Shown here: positions 33,717-46,863 of the stretch, piece after piece
How positions within the stretch are numbered: position 1 is the stretch's first letter
Layout: each line of letters begins with the position of its first letter
Made by a program: the position numbers and the translations under genes
The notes under the pieces: model-generated
Database searches by the model: none
What the model saw: the letters and a program-made list of their open reading frames with translations, nothing else
Told to the model about the DNA's origin: nothing
Source of the DNA: Trichopria drosophilae
Taxonomy: Eukaryota; Arthropoda; Insecta; Hymenoptera; Diapriidae
Reading direction: 5' to 3'
NCBI GenBank assembly: GCA_030407085.1
Contig: CM059584.1
Location: 91,458,501-91,522,500, forward strand
Length of the DNA stretch: 64,000 nucleotides

Positions 33717-36700
33717 GGGGCCCAAAGGGAATGATGCGTAACACAATGCGGCTATGCAAAAAGCCGCATCTTAGCCTATCTTCCCAAATGGCCTACTCTC
33801 ACCTCCACGTGTGCTTATTAAAGCCGGTGGGCCCTGGACTCTTAGCAACCTTGCCAGAGATTGGATAACCAACCCCAGTGGATGGCGAGGTAAGAGACAA
33901 ACGAGAGAGGCATAACAACGGGGAGTAGGGCTAACCACCCTACTCCCTGTATTTGCGGTTACACATCGAATAACGCGCAGGGCTCCTGACCATCGGGCTG
34001 CTTCGGATGCAGCCCAGTCCCGAGGTGGAGGAGCCGAAACAGGTGTCCCGGGACGACGACCAGCTGATGTCCACGGACGATTTCAGTGGACGGAGGATCT
34101 CAGGCAAGATCTAATGCGCTGCTATGAGGAGAGCTGTCCGCAACAGAGAGGCTACATGGCGCGAATGCACAGTCGGTTTGCATTAATGCATCCCGAACTG
34201 GCAGATCGCTTTTCTCAACAACAACTGAGAGATTATGTGGCCTATCTGAGGCAGACAGGTTTCGTTGTTCCCAGCTGTCAACCGGTACCGGATGTGCGGG
34301 CAATAACAACTGAGCCCGTACGCGGTGCTGGGAGAGATGCTCCACATTATGACAGCACGACACTCGTGTTTAGGAAAAATTTGACAACAAAAATTTTGCC
34401 TAAACAACGAGAAATAGACAGAGCAAATAGCCTACTTCTGGATGCTCTTCCAGATGACTGCGACCTGTGGCAAGTCAATTGTGCCGTTTACGAGGCTGCA
34501 AGTGATCTGGTGACTCCGCGAAATCTGACACAGATATCAGGGAGTCGGCAGATTACAAAACGCATGTCTCAATTGAACGGTAAGATTCGACACGGAAACT
34601 CGCTTCCCGAATTCAGTGTGTGATCGACTATTTAACATCTGGCCGTTCATTTACGGCTAAAGTCAAGAAGTTCGCACAACAAATGCGGACGTATTATCAC
34701 ACACTGAACAAGCTGAAGTTGCTCAACATCAAGCAACGTTTAGCGGATAAAATTCGGGTTATGGCCGATGCCAAAAAGAGGCTGCAAAGACGGGAAGAAG
34801 AAATTCGACAAAACTCAATATTTTGGACGAATCCTTCCAACCTCTTCAAACATCGTATCGCAGCCTCAAGCGAGTTTCCGTCGATGGCCGCAGTTGAGGA
34901 ATTCTGGGGGAGCATCTACGAGAGAACATCTAGGCTTAATGCAGACACTCCAGGTATTGAAATCTTCACCGAGTTGTGCGACGAAGTCACACAACAAAGT
35001 GAAGATTGCCCACCCGTCAGTGCTTTAGAGGTGAAAAATGCCATCACAGGAGCGAGGAATTTCTCCTCGCCGGGCTGGGATGGAATTAACAACTATTGGT
35101 GGAAGAAGTTTACTTCTGTCCATCAACACCTAGCCCGAATATTCACCTCTTACATAAATGGAGACCAACCCATTCCGCACTGGCTGGTGGAGGGCCGAAC
35201 GACACTGATCCCAAAATCGGGAGACTTGTCCGATCCGAGACACCATAGACCGATCACGTGTCTCAATACGTTATACAAATTGTTCACTAGCATCTTGAAC
35301 GAACGTATTGAGAAATCCGTGAAACCGGTGTGGCAACGGATAGTAGAACAACGAGGCTGCAAAATGGGTGTATCCGGCTGCAAGGACAACTTGCTTATCG
35401 ACAGGTGTGTTTGTCAGGACGCAGTCCAGTACAAGCGTAACCTGTCGATAGCCTGGCTGGATTACATGAAGGCGTATGACTCAACATCGCACGAGCTTTT
35501 AAGCTTGTTGCTCAAACGCCTCCATGTCCACCCAAACATAGTGAGAATTGTAGAAGACCTGATGCCTCTTTGGAAAACACGCTTTGTCATGACATCGGGC
35601 AAGCGTCGAACCATGTCTAGACTGGTTCAATTCCAAATATGTGTCTATCAGTGAGATACTCTGAGTCCCCTGCTCTTCTGCATCTCACTATTGCCTCTAT
35701 CCGTTGCTCTCCGGAAATCTCAAGGGTACATGTGTGGACCGCCTGGTGAACGTGTACATAAGATCACCCATCTTTTCTATATGGACGATCTTCAATTATA
35801 CGCATCAGGCGATGATCAATTACATCGATTTCTGAACATCGCCCTCACATACTCGAGAGATATCCGCATGGAATTGTGATTGGACAAGTGTGCAGTCGTT
35901 CATTTGCACAGAGGAATGTCAGGCTCCCATAACAACGATATGGAGCTCATCAACGGAAATGTCATCCACCACCTTAGCGCCGAAGAAGCTTACACATACC
36001 TGGGCGTACCTCAAAGGCATGTCCAGGATGTGCAGGCTGCTAAAACCACCATCATTAAGAAATACCGACGCATTCTCCGTCAGATCTGGTCATCAGAATT
36101 GACCGGGCGAAATAAGGTGGCAGCCACGAATATGTTGGCCGTATCACCAGTGCTCTATTCTTTTAGAGCACTGAAGTGGAACGTTGACGAGCTAAGGGAT
36201 CTTGACCGAAGCACACGGAAGATGATTTGTATGCAACGCAGTTTGCATCCAAGATCTTCCGTGGAACGACTGTATTTGCCCCGAAATATGGGAGGTCGTG
36301 GCCTTTTAAGCCTGGAGTGTATGCATGACCGATTGGTCCTCGAAACAGCTTGCGATGTGATTAATCGAACGGAGGATCCCCTGATGATGCTAGTACATCA
36401 GCATGAAATTCAGGGGAAGGGGGCGTTTTTGTACAACGCGGCGGAACGAGCGGCGCGAAATCTGGGTCTGGTTTTCAACGTGGGACGTAGTGGTGCACAG
36501 GAGGCTGAATCAGTCATCAATCTGTGCCCAGTGCGTCTCAGGGCTAACATACGGAAGGAACAACTCCGTATGTTGGAGGGAAGGCATATCGACAAGCCGT
36601 TGCATGGACAATTCTTTCGAAATGTCCAACAACTTGGCTTGTCGGCAGAGATGACCTTCTCCTTCTTAAGATCAGCCGGCTTGAAATCTGAGACCGAGGG

Positions 36701-37545
36701 TTTTATCTTCGCATGCCAGGATGGGGTCATCAATACCTTAGCGTATCGCCAGAACATCTTACACCAGGCGGTACAGAGTACGCTTTGTAGATTGTGTAGA
36801 TGTCATGCTGAAACACTAATGCATCTTTTGGCAGCATGCCCAATGTATGCAGTTTCAGCATACATCGAACGTCACAATGCGGCTCTTCGAGTGCTGTATT
36901 ACCATCTTCGCAGAACTTATGGTATTGATGCAACCCCAATTTTTCCGTACGTCCCCACTGATATTGAATCCGTAGTCGGGAATGAGTCCTGCCGTATATA
37001 CTGGAATTACTCATTCCCGACGAGCAGGCAAATATCAACCAATAAGCCTGACATCGTCCTGGTTGACTTCGATGACAAATCCATCTTCGTCATCGAGTTT
37101 TCTGCACCAGCAGAAACAAATATAGTCAGCAAAGAGGACGAAAAACGGATGAAATATCGGGAACTCCTGTTCGAGATTCGCAGGCTGTATCGAGGATTAA
37201 AAATCAAGCTCGTCGTGCTGATAATTGGAGTGCTGGGAGGAATGAGAAAAAAATTCCTCCAAAACATCAAAAGCATTCCGGCCTGTCGGGAACATGCAAA
37301 TTCCATCGCAGGCAGAATGCAGAAAGCAGTGCTACTGGGATCTCTCCGTCTACTGAGGTCACACGAGATCCTGTAACCACTTACCCGATGGTAGAGAGAG
37401 TGGTTACAGTTACAAAAGAAATGGCCCGGTGCAGTCTGCAGAGGAGGAGATGGATATTGGAGCCACTTTTCTGCTGCAAACTACACACGTGGATTATGGA
37501 GAGCCAAGAGAAAATATGTTGATAAATTAACGATTTTTTTACCTT
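33717..37545 (+). mobile_element. REL-endonuclease LINE (R2/R4 group), nearly intact
   Basis: A GC-richer unit begins at GGGGCCCAAAGG directly after a TAA microsatellite. It contains a ~400-base leader and a long single ORF with reverse transcriptase and a C-terminal restriction-like endonuclease. R4-clade elements such as Dong are known to target TAA repeats, so the 5' junction is suggestive. No TAA repeat was seen at the 3' end, which is placed approximately. Confidence 0.85.
34114..37376 (+). pseudogene. LINE ORF: reverse transcriptase and restriction-like endonuclease
   Basis: The N-terminal part (34114-34620) is separated from the rest by one frame shift near 34620. From there to 37376 one frame holds 919 codons interrupted only by two TGA codons (about 35652 and 35877), each where a glycine GGA is expected (before DTLSPLLF and before LDKCAVV). 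RT blocks: SSPGWDGINNYWWKK, HHRPITCLNTLYKL, AWLDYMKAYDS and the catalytic YMDDLQLYA. The C-terminal part has a C-C-H-C zinc knuckle (CRLCRCHAETLMHLLAAC) and an endonuclease core NKPDIVLVDF...IFVIEFS, matching the PD-(D/E)xK-like pattern of REL LINEs. Function would be target-primed insertion. Two point nonsense codons and one shift make it a very recent loss. Confidence 0.85.
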
Positions 37546-39240
37546 CAGATTCATAATCAGTGATCGCAAAAACCTCTGATCTTCGATTTTCGCCCACTTT
37601 AGATTATATTTTGATAGTTGTGTCCGTCATTTTGGGTCCGCCATATTGAATTTCAAAATTCATGATGATGAAGAGTTAAGTCAGTATCTTCAAACGGATT
37701 TAAATAGGGAGGGGGCTTACCCAATAAGCAAAAAGAAATGTTGAAATATTTAAAAATAATACTTCCTGAATTCTTTTATGAAAGAAGAATTCTAGAAGAA
37801 TTCTTTGTGAATGCTTAAAAATATAACGAATGTCCACTATAGTTAATAAATAAGAGTTAGATAAAAATTCTTTTTTAAACATATGTGGTAAAAATTTTTT
37901 TAATTTTCAAAATTTACAAAATTTTAACATTTTTAAAATTTAAGACCCTTTTAAGGTTATTTAGACTTTCAAAATTACAAAATTTTCAAAATTTAAGATA
38001 TTTTATACATTTTTTATATATTTGAACATTTGAATGCACTTCAGATTACTGGGAACTTACTAATATTTTTTCCTCCTAATTTACAATTAACATACATAAA
38101 TTTGTTAAAAAAGATTTCTTATATTTATTACTTCTTATATACTATAATTATAATGAGCATAAGGACGAGAAGGCATAAAGTAATCTTTTTTCTAAATCTG
38201 TGCTCATTGGGTAGTCAGTATGTTCTGTCACGGCTGAGCCTGGTAAATTGATGAAGAGATAATGGCTGAATGACTTATGGTTAATGGTTATTTTCCCATA
38301 AATTCTGATTTTTAGGTCTCATCAAGTTACTATGTTGTCGCATGAGAGCAACGAGCACGCCATACGTTGAATCCAACAATAAAAGCTCATCATCACGTAT
38401 GGGTCATTGTGGTAAGAAAAAGCACTCCTCGGCCCACCCAAAAAATTAATATGGTATTATAATACCACCGTTAAGCTGACAGTATATTCGCAAGAACAGA
38501 ATTCGTACCGCTACAAAATGAAACATCGTTCCATCCGCTACGTCAAAAATGGGCAGTGTTACGACGACAAAACCGCGAAATTATCTGTTCACCCTCTACT
38601 AATAAAACCAAACATAAAACATAAGAAGTTGATACCAGCCACGTAAACTTGACAAGACCATAATAGAAAATCGAAAATCTTATTAATGCATAATTTAGAG
38701 CTCATTTAGTGGTAATGTAATGTCCTTGATCCGAAATTCCCCTTTACACAAAAAATGTGTATATATATATTCAGAAATTAGTCTTTCGGGGTCAACCCTT
38801 TCATGACAATAGGGCTTTCGAACAGTGGGATACTTCAAGCATGGACCCTTTCAGTCACGCAATTAGGATAATAGAGAGAACATTGAAAACGCTATTGTAA
38901 ATAGGTTTTTTGGGGTCGCTGAATACGGATCCGGTGTCAGATTTGCAAAATTTTCAAAATTCAAAATGGCGGCTACAACATGGTGGACGAAAACATTAAA
39001 AACCACTAAGCTTGGCTTGAAATTTGTTACTCGGGGGTTTTTCGCCATTATGGATCCGCTATTATGAATGTATAAAAACTAATACCGTATTCGTAATTAC
39101 CGACCAAAAAGCTTTCGAGTAACACGTTTCAAGCCAATCTGTGTGAATTTAAGTTTTTCCATCCGCCATATTGGATTCGCCATTTTGTATTTCGCAAAAT
39201 TTGCAAAAATTTGACAATAAATTTGTAATATTTTCACTCA
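37546..39240. repeat. AT-rich interval with dispersed 'GGCGG' repeat units
   Basis: Units of a family marked by AATTTGTTACTCGGGGGTTT and AAAATTCAAAATGGCGG occur at about 37550-37670 and 38890-39200, and also inside the LINE insertion at 24.2-24.6 kb. Between them (37700-38860) I see only AT-rich sequence. No gene supported. Confidence 0.65.
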
Positions 39241-39408
39241 GCGAATACCGTATGTGCAATTTCCAGTATAATTTTAAACAAATGGCCATCGAACCCCTTC
39301 AATATCGCGCGCTGATAGGCTGAAATCCAGTCGCGAAAAATATCATCAGTAATACTCAAAGTAAAGTTGTCGCACGGCCGCGAATACTGCACTCCGATTT
39401 GCCGAAGT

Positions 39409-40040
39409 TTACATTTGAGAAAGCAAAGTACCATTCACAACCCACGGCTCTTCTTCCGCAACCTCATTTTCTTGGGCCCCTGCATCTGCTCCATGTGGGA
39501 GCATTTTTAGTACCTCAGTTCCCTGTATTTGAAACTCCTGCTGAAGCACCTGGTCCAAGTCTTCTTCATTCAGAAGTGCATTTTGTTGACAGACGTCTTC
39601 TGTTTCTACTGCACCAGTCTCGAGCTCCTTCTGTATCTCTTGTTGGAGCTCTTCGTTCGGCTCCTCTTGGAGTAACCGTTCGAGCTCCTCTTCCGTCTCC
39701 TTCTGGAGTAACAGCTCCTGATTATCTTGGCTGAACCCCATCTCCTCTTGGAGCAATTGCTCCAACTCCTGTTCCACGACATCCTCAGATGTGCTGACTG
39801 TAACGTCGTCTTGGAACTCGACGGGTACATTTTTCTCCAAGTCCACCACTTCTCTTATACCATTTCCGGCACAGTCTTTCAGCAGTTTCAGCCACGTTCT
39901 TTTATTCTCCGCGTATTCATCCCATACACGTTTGAAAAAGGCTTCTTTCGTTTGCGGCCTCTTTCTTCCAGTGCGCAGGCCTTTGTCACTGTGCTGGACT
40001 TGCACGTTAGCATAATTCAGCACTTTTGTCCTTAAGATAT
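39409..40040 (-). CDS. MULE-type gene, putative last exon (acidic tail)
   Basis: Opens after a good acceptor (TTCTTTGCAG at about 40050-40041) and encodes ~210 residues to a stop at 39409. The first ~70 (ILRTKVLNYANVQVQ, RKRPQTKEAFFKRVWDEY) fit the C-terminal region of Mutator-like transposases found in insects. The rest is a Glu/Gln-rich tail of repeated ELE-LLQEE units. Its entry phase (two bases of a codon) exactly complements the exit phase of the exon at 42066-42573. On its own it would not be recognisable; the splice fit with the neighbour is the main support. Confidence 0.6.
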
Positions 40041-42065
40041 CTGCAAAGAATACGTATGTTACTAATCGGCTAGTTGGGTTCATTATCAATAACACTATAA
40101 CTGATGACTGTAACTGTCATTATTAGTTTCATTATCTTAGGTTCATTATCTGTAACACTATAACTGTAGATAATGTTTCATAGCACTAATCCCATGTCAC
40201 AGCACATTTAGATTTGTTGATCCGCCATTTTGAAATGTCCATTTTTTATAATACATTCCAACTCACATGTAGAGAAATGTCTGGTTTTTTACACCCCAGT
40301 GATCGAAAATGTTTTGAAATGCATTAGACTCAGATTCATTTTTTCATTTTTGAATATGCTATTTGAAATTTCCGAATACATTTTAATCCAAAAATACTTT
40401 AACATTATTTTAAGACAGAAATATGGATTAAAATTATATTCTGGAATCCAAATGAATACATAAATAATATCGTTGTCGAATGTATTAAAATGTGAATGCA
40501 ATTTAATACAAGATCAGGATTATAAATGTATTCAAATGGATTCTATCGTCAGTATATTGATACATATGAATGCATATATCTATACTTCTAGGTTCAAATA
40601 GTGGATTTATTGTATTATAATGCATTGAAATTTTCAATGCATTTTAATGCATTTCCAATTGCTGAGACAGCTTTCCTATCCTCTAAAAGCATAAGCCGTG
40701 ACTATGATGCATGAAACCACACTGTTCGAGGATGATGCCATGCTTTTAGAGGATAAAAAAAATGTGTAACAAAAGTATTACGGAGATCATAGTAGAAAAC
40801 CTTGAAATTTCTTAAAATGCATGATCCTTAGAACCCCCTATTTGTAAGTTTTAAGAAGATGGCACTCCCAGAACAGTCTACAACTGACCCTATATTTTTG
40901 AGAACTGTTTTAAAACATATTTTAATTAATAAGTCCGTATTTTACATACTTTTAACAATACTCAAATTTCTCTTCGACGGTATTGACAAGAAACTGACGG
41001 TTTTGTACAAATAATAAAAAATTCCCTAACAAAGTAACAAATTAAATTGGACGGTGGCCTTTCCAGCTCGAGCAATTTTCAACCGAGCAACCTCAAAATT
41101 TCACGTAAATATAAAATCTACTGATTCTATGAAACAACGTACGGATATTTTTAAAATCTCTCTCCTGAATGTGTTTGTTACATTTTTCATATAGGGTGGA
41201 TATGCCTATTGAAATATTAGGTCCTTAAAGCTGCAATGCCAAGGTAATTAAAACCAAACCAAAGCACGTGGGAAATTTGTTGCTCTTTTGTTGCAAATAT
41301 GTTGTCCTATGATAACATATTATTTTCACATTCTTTTTTTCCTCACAGATATAACATCGTTTAATTCCACACACATACCTATTTTATAATAATTCATGTT
41401 GCAAGATATTTTAAAATAAAAACGAACTACAAAATAGTGAATCAATTTTTAACATTCGGAAACGGAACGAAATGTTGAATAATTTTTATCACCAGTTATT
41501 TTAGGTGAACATTTTCAACCAACTAGTTTATAAAATGTTCAATAAACATTTACACCTAATAGTAAAACATACTTATATTTGAAAGTCATATTATTTTTGT
41601 AGATTTTTTAAAAATATTCATACAATACAGCATCGTATATTATGAAAGTAATCTGTTGCTGCTACTTTTTACTTAGTTCTGTACTTGTCATTAAAAATCT
41701 GCACTTCTAGTCATCAACTGGTACACGACCAGTAATAGGTACTAGGACATTTATCCCTATTTTTTCTTGCAGGGACAAAAAAAGAACAACTTTTGCACCT
41801 GGTTTAGTTTCGCTTCGATGTGCCTAAGTATGTTTTTGACTAGGGTTATGGTAGCTTTAGCTTAAGCTGGCAAACTGTAGCGAATTTGTAAAAAATCGTC
41901 AACAAAGCAACATATTACTAAAATAAAAGCAATCAGTTTTCCACCTGCTTTAGTTTGACTTTGATGACTTTGCCGTTGTAGATGTAAAGACCTACAATAT
42001 TTTCGGATAAGAAAATGATGTGAAAAAACTTGCCATATACTTGTATAATCATTTTATATACATAC
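40041..42065. other. Putative intron, AT-rich
   Basis: Lies between two exon candidates of the MULE-type gene, bounded by GTATGT (42065 downward) and TTTGCAG (40041). Contains a small hairpin-forming element (TCCTCTAAAAGCAT at 40678 with its inverse ending near 40756). No other feature. Confidence 0.45.
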
Positions 42066-42573
42066 GAAAGAAGGTCCAGATCATTGGGTGCTTCGACATC
42101 ACCGAATTCAGAGTTCGGTGATAAGACTCCTGAGTATTATTAGTACTTCGAACTTGTTTGTAGAAGGAAAACAGCTGTGGCGTGTAACCTCTCATCCACG
42201 TGTGGTTGAAGTAACGCCAGAAACGATCAAACGCGCCTTCGAAGTGTCTGGCCGCTTGAATTTGAACGAACTCCAATCCTGCAGCCACTTTGTCTGGTGG
42301 CAAGTAGGACAAGGCCACAATCAGGCATATGGTTTCACGTCCGTTGGTGCTCTCCCTGACTGCCTTTGTCACGTACTTCGTTACATTACGATATATGGCC
42401 TGCGAATAATAATTAAATGGTACTTTTTGCATCCAGGACGTAAAATAGAGTATTACGCCTCGGATGGTTACTGCGCGCCCGAGGGACAGCAAAGCTGGTC
42501 GCCCAATAACAATCCGAGACACACATTCTATGCACGAGGTGCTTTTTGATTCAGTAGACATGGGGATTGCCAT
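42066..42573 (-). CDS. MULE-type transposase exon, C-terminal half of the domain
   Basis: Encodes the part of a Mutator-like transposase domain that follows the catalytic aspartates: a diverged ALLSLGRAVTIRGV region, YSQAIYRNVTKYV, YLPPDKVAAGLEFVQ, then FWRYFNHTWMRGYTPQLFSFY and the hallmark RSTNNTQESYHRTLN-SKHP. The exon ends at CTTTC/GTATGT with a strong donor at 42065. The N-terminal boundary is uncertain (42573 is the open-frame limit, not a proven acceptor). The usual FHxxQA block is altered to NYYSQA, suggesting decay or a diverged lineage. Open throughout. Confidence 0.68.
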
Positions 42574-43812
42574 TTTTATAAATGACTAGCTTACCCGGTC
42601 CGCTTTGCTGGCCCTTTCTGCTTGGTTATATATCACGTAAAAATTTTCATTTCTTTGTATATTTTCTAACCAATAATTTTTATTTTTCAGCTCTAATTTT
42701 ATTTTTTTACATTAAATTTGTATTTTTTTATATTTTCTAACAAATATGTTTCTGCCTCAATTTAATATTTTTATTTTCAGTTCTAACTTTATTTTATTCT
42801 CTTTCTAATATTAAACTTATATTTCTTTTTATATTTTGTAACCAAATATTTTTCATCTCTTTATATAATTTCAGTTGTAATATTTTTTTTTATTTTCAGC
42901 TCTAACGAAATGTTTGCCAGTTTTTATATAATATTTTTCTCAGACATATTTTTAATAGGTATTATATTTTCCGTATTAATATTTTCATTTTTATAAGTAT
43001 ATAACTTTTGTTCTATATATTTTATGTGAAAATATTAGGGGAACTAAAAATTGATAAAATTTAAGACTAAAGAGCTGAAAATATTTTGTTTTTATTTTCA
43101 GCTCTTCATTTTAGTTAGAATAGTTTTTTTGTGATAATCTTATATGTGTTTCTATTTTGATTATACAATTTTTAAATTATTTATGACTAAGTATTTTAGA
43201 ATTTGAATGAACTCAAAAAAATTATAAAAATTATCAATTCTACATTATGGTTTTCCACAAAATATGTATTAACATATTGAAATTCTATATATGGCGTTTT
43301 TTTATTGCGAAAATTTTTTCCAATGATAATTTGGTGAGGGAGGGATTATCAATAAAAAGTTACACTCCAATATATTTATTAGTATAAAATGTTTAACGAA
43401 AATAATTTAGCCTATATTTAGAGGTGGGGGGAGATCATTTGGGGTCACTTTGAAGTTACACAAAGGGAAATTATTTTTATATGTACGTTTTGGTTCTGAG
43501 CAACTTTCTTGAAGACACCAAACTTCTATTCAGGATTTTAAGTGATTTTACATAAAATGACAATATGAGGGGAGGGAATATGGAGAAGGGTGGAGTCGAG
43601 TGGAAAATGTTTTCTTATGTATTTTCTGATTCTGAACAACTTTCTTGAAGACACCAAACTTCTATTTCACAGATTATCTTTTTTCAAGGAGTATGGTATA
43701 GGGAGACGCCCGCGGGAACACCGCCGACAACTTCCCAAAGTTTGGTGGCAATCGGATGAACGGTTTAGGAGTCTATAAAGGATATACAGGCAGACAAACA
43801 GACATACATTCA

Positions 43813-43901
<89 letters not shown>

Positions 43902-45026
43902 TGATTCAGCAATTATAATTCCACCATGTTGGTGACGATGGTGGATCAACATTTGCAAACATGTGCTTTACAACTACTACATAATCAGTAGCAGTGGTTC
44001 GTGACATTAATGCCCATACACATGGGATATGCTGTAAGAAAATATTACAAGTATTTTATCAATTGTCTGCTTTATACCAAAATATACATATCAATTCATT
44101 TTTAATCCAATTCTCTTTTACCGACGCCGTACTTTTCATTAAAAACCATTTTTTTCAAGGAGAATTAACAATGAAGTACTACTTTAAAAGTATTTAACGT
44201 CTTTTTGATAAAGTTTATACAATTTCAGTGACATCGGTTCAGAAAAGAGCAAGAATTTGTAAGAATACATTTCGTAGGCAACAATGCGAACTGCATGAGT
44301 ACTAAATGAATTTACTCTGTCAAATTCTCGCTTGTCTCTGAATCGATGTCCCTGAATCGTGACGCACAGTGTGTGGAGGTACAGTGAAACCCCGACTCCG
44401 AAACTGCAACCCCGAAGGTCTTAAGACTTGTATTGAGAACTCGAGATTCAGGGCATATACTTTGTAAATTCCTTACTATGAAAGTTCATTGTTGCTGGAG
44501 TGAAAATTGAGCCACACTAATGAAAGACTACAGATACTTAGTATATATGCTCAATCCGTACAGAGTAAACATTCACTCGTCACGGCGTGAAAAAATCACT
44601 TAGAAAGAGTTCACTATAGTATAAGAGTCGTTCAATTCTCACTTTATACAGAAAGAATTATCACTTAAAGGAATATAGATATGTTTTGCGGTGGTTTTAT
44701 ATAGTAATTCGTTTGGAGGTCAAACTTCTACACAACTGCTCAATGTGATACCTCTATGCCTCAAACCTCCACTTCTCAATGCAACTTTTCAGACCTTCTA
44801 CGTTACAGTCGCTTGATACCTGTTACCGGAGGTTTTGTGGTTGTCGATTACGAATATTATGTCGGGTTTGGTTAACTCAAACTGGCGATTTAAATACGAC
44901 GTACGATTTTTGAAAAATTACACTCTTTCGGTTGGAATTCGTTACCATAGGGTTTTTTTGGAGCGTACAGTTACGTTGCCGTCAGCGTAAAGGTTAAATT
45001 TTCAAAAAAAAGTGTATTATACATAC
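42574..45026. other. Putative intron with microsatellites
   Basis: Between two MULE-type exons. A stretch of about 50-60 residues that the family normally has between the two exon products was not found here, so a small exon is lost or unrecognised. Contains a TA array at 43818-43899 and a GGGGGGAGA-type purine patch at 43427. No other gene. Confidence 0.4.
43818..43899. repeat. (TA)n microsatellite, imperfect
   Basis: About 40 TA dinucleotides with one phase break near 43868. Open frames made of IYIYIY are artefacts. Confidence 0.95.
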
Positions 45027-45399
45027 CACGTCATTGCGCACGACCATTACTGTCAAAACTTGACGAACAATGTTCCGGCGACTGTCGGTAAACTTTGGGA
45101 TGACATAAAAAGTGCCATCCAAAGATAAATACACTTCTCCATCTTCTGCGGGTATCAGTTTCTTCAAAAAAGAACTGTCGAACAGGATGATATGGGCAGT
45201 GTTGTCTGCGGTGTGCACTATATCGCATGCCATTTCCTTATCTTTGCTGTAACGCAGTAAATTTTTCCATTTCGGTTCGTTGATCACAGCGTGCATCTCT
45301 TCTAAGTTTGACGGAACCTTTGGCAAAACGGTTGCGCGTTTTCTAGAGATGGTCCGTTCTTTTGACGCGAAAGGAACCGAACTTGCGGCATCTGCATGT
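45027..45399 (-). CDS. MULE-type transposase exon, first catalytic block
   Basis: Acceptor TTTTTTGTACAG (to 45400), donor GACGTG/GTATGT (45027/45026). About 124 residues with LPKVPSNLEEMHAVI, WKNLLRYSKD and the MULE catalytic core EVYLSLDGTFYVIPKF, in which the DGTF aspartate is the first catalytic residue, then RQVLTVMVVRNDV. The exon begins with one base that completes a codon (A, then CAT GCA GAT), so it needs a preceding exon ending in two bases. The FLYWCH-like exon at 49320-49556 ends in exactly that phase but lies on the opposite strand. Confidence 0.72.
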
Positions 45400-45727
45400 C
45401 TGTACAAAAAATTACTTAATCATATTCGTAAACATGTTTCAAGTCAACAGAAATGAATTGGAGATGGATTCAAATTGATTCATTTTCATAGCACTGAATC
45501 CAAGGTTTTCAGTTTTTTATCCCTGCAAATATGAAAATAATATTTACCAATATTTAAAAAATTATCAATCCATTTGAATCTCTGCTGAGATATTCGTACA
45601 GAATTTTTCGATTTCCTGCATCCAAAAATAATATTACCTAAAAATAAGAGGATTCTCAATCAATCTGAATCCCTGCTGAGGAATTCGAGTATCATTCCAA
45701 TCCTTGGGAATCCAAGCATATTGTAGG

Positions 45728-45882
45728 GGTCATCCATAAACTACGTTACCAAAATGGGGGGGGGGGAGTTAAGCCTGGAACTACGCCCTATATAATGTGT
45801 ATGCAGAAAGTGGCTAAAAGTGTCAAGGGGGGGGGGGGGCAGAAAAAATGCCAAAAAAAGGTAACGTAGTTTATGGACGACC
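45728..45882. mobile_element. MITE, 155 bp, TIR GGTCATCCATAAACTACG
   Basis: The left TIR at 45728-45750 matches inverted 45860-45882. The interior carries two poly-G tracts of 9-13 bases. This terminal sequence is one I recall as widespread in arthropod genomes. Confidence 0.85.
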
Positions 45883-46581
45883 TTATACATATATATGGGG
45901 CAAAATTCCTCAAATGTCCAGGCTGAAAAAATGAAAGTCTTAGAACGGATTTTGTCTTTTACTATATTTATAAATAGGACGCATAAAGGCTTTTTAAAGG
46001 TTTTTTACGGGCTACAAGATTATGATAAAAGTTTTTTTTTTAAATTATAATTTGACCTTGAAATTCAAGGTCAAAGTCCTAATTTCAGTATATCTCAAAA
46101 TCGATTTTAAAAAATTTTTTTTTACTTGTCTGAAACGAAAGATTAACTACTTTTTTATAAGATATGTGAAAATCAGAGTGGGACACTTTATAGATTTTGA
46201 GAAAATAAACATTTAATGTCTAAAAATAGATCCCAATCAGAACTCGATAGTTTAATAAACGTTTAATTTATAGTATAAATCTGGGATATAACACGTTTAT
46301 AACTTACGTATAATTCCTGTTTCGATGACCGTCTAAAAAACGTCATAATATACCATTATTTAAATGTAGTATAAACGTTAATCCTAAACGCATTATTTTC
46401 GTATATGATAAACGTTTATATTATTATGATGTGGTATTCGTATATTATACGTTTAGTAAAAAACATTAAAAATATTTTAAAATACTTTTATTAAATTCCT
46501 TACATTCTTGCATTGCATTATTTAACTATTAAGTATTTTTTCTGTACACAAATAATTGGAAAAAATCCTGAAATGAAAATT

Positions 46582-46650
46582 GTCCCCGACGGGATTCGAA
46601 CCCTGGTCTTCCGCACGCTGAGTTGGCATTCTATCCACTGGACCATGCTG
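46582..46650 (-). ncRNA. tRNA-like sequence (A and B box)
   Basis: On the minus strand TGGTCCAGTGGATAG (A-box-like) and GGTTCGAATCC (exact B box) are spaced as in a tRNA, with the 3' end CGTCGGGGAC. The 5' side does not pair with that end, so no acceptor stem forms. Likely a tRNA pseudogene or SINE remnant. Confidence 0.5.
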
Positions 46651-46863
46651 TTTGGATTATAACAGCAACATAGATACCAGTCGAGCTTAGGATATCTTTT
46701 GGATCCAATAGTAGTAATTATTTATATAACTACATCTTTATTATATTTTATGATTACAGTACTACAAAACGCATTTAATGAAACATTAATATGAATATAT
46801 TATCTATAATATATTTACATGAAATAATATAAAATTTACAATACAATTTTTAACCGTTTCTAT

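Noticed and set aside
33538..33868. Frames rich in isoleucine or leucine around 33.6-33.7 kb
   Set aside because: Translation of the TAA microsatellite.
39399..40035. Plus-strand frames opposite the acidic exon
   Set aside because: Shadow frames of the Glu/Gln-rich minus-strand exon.
42088..42549. 153-codon plus-strand frame
   Set aside because: Antisense shadow of the MULE exon, which has the recognisable domain.
46582..46650. Functional tRNA gene
   Set aside because: A and B boxes are present but the acceptor stem does not pair; kept only as tRNA-like.
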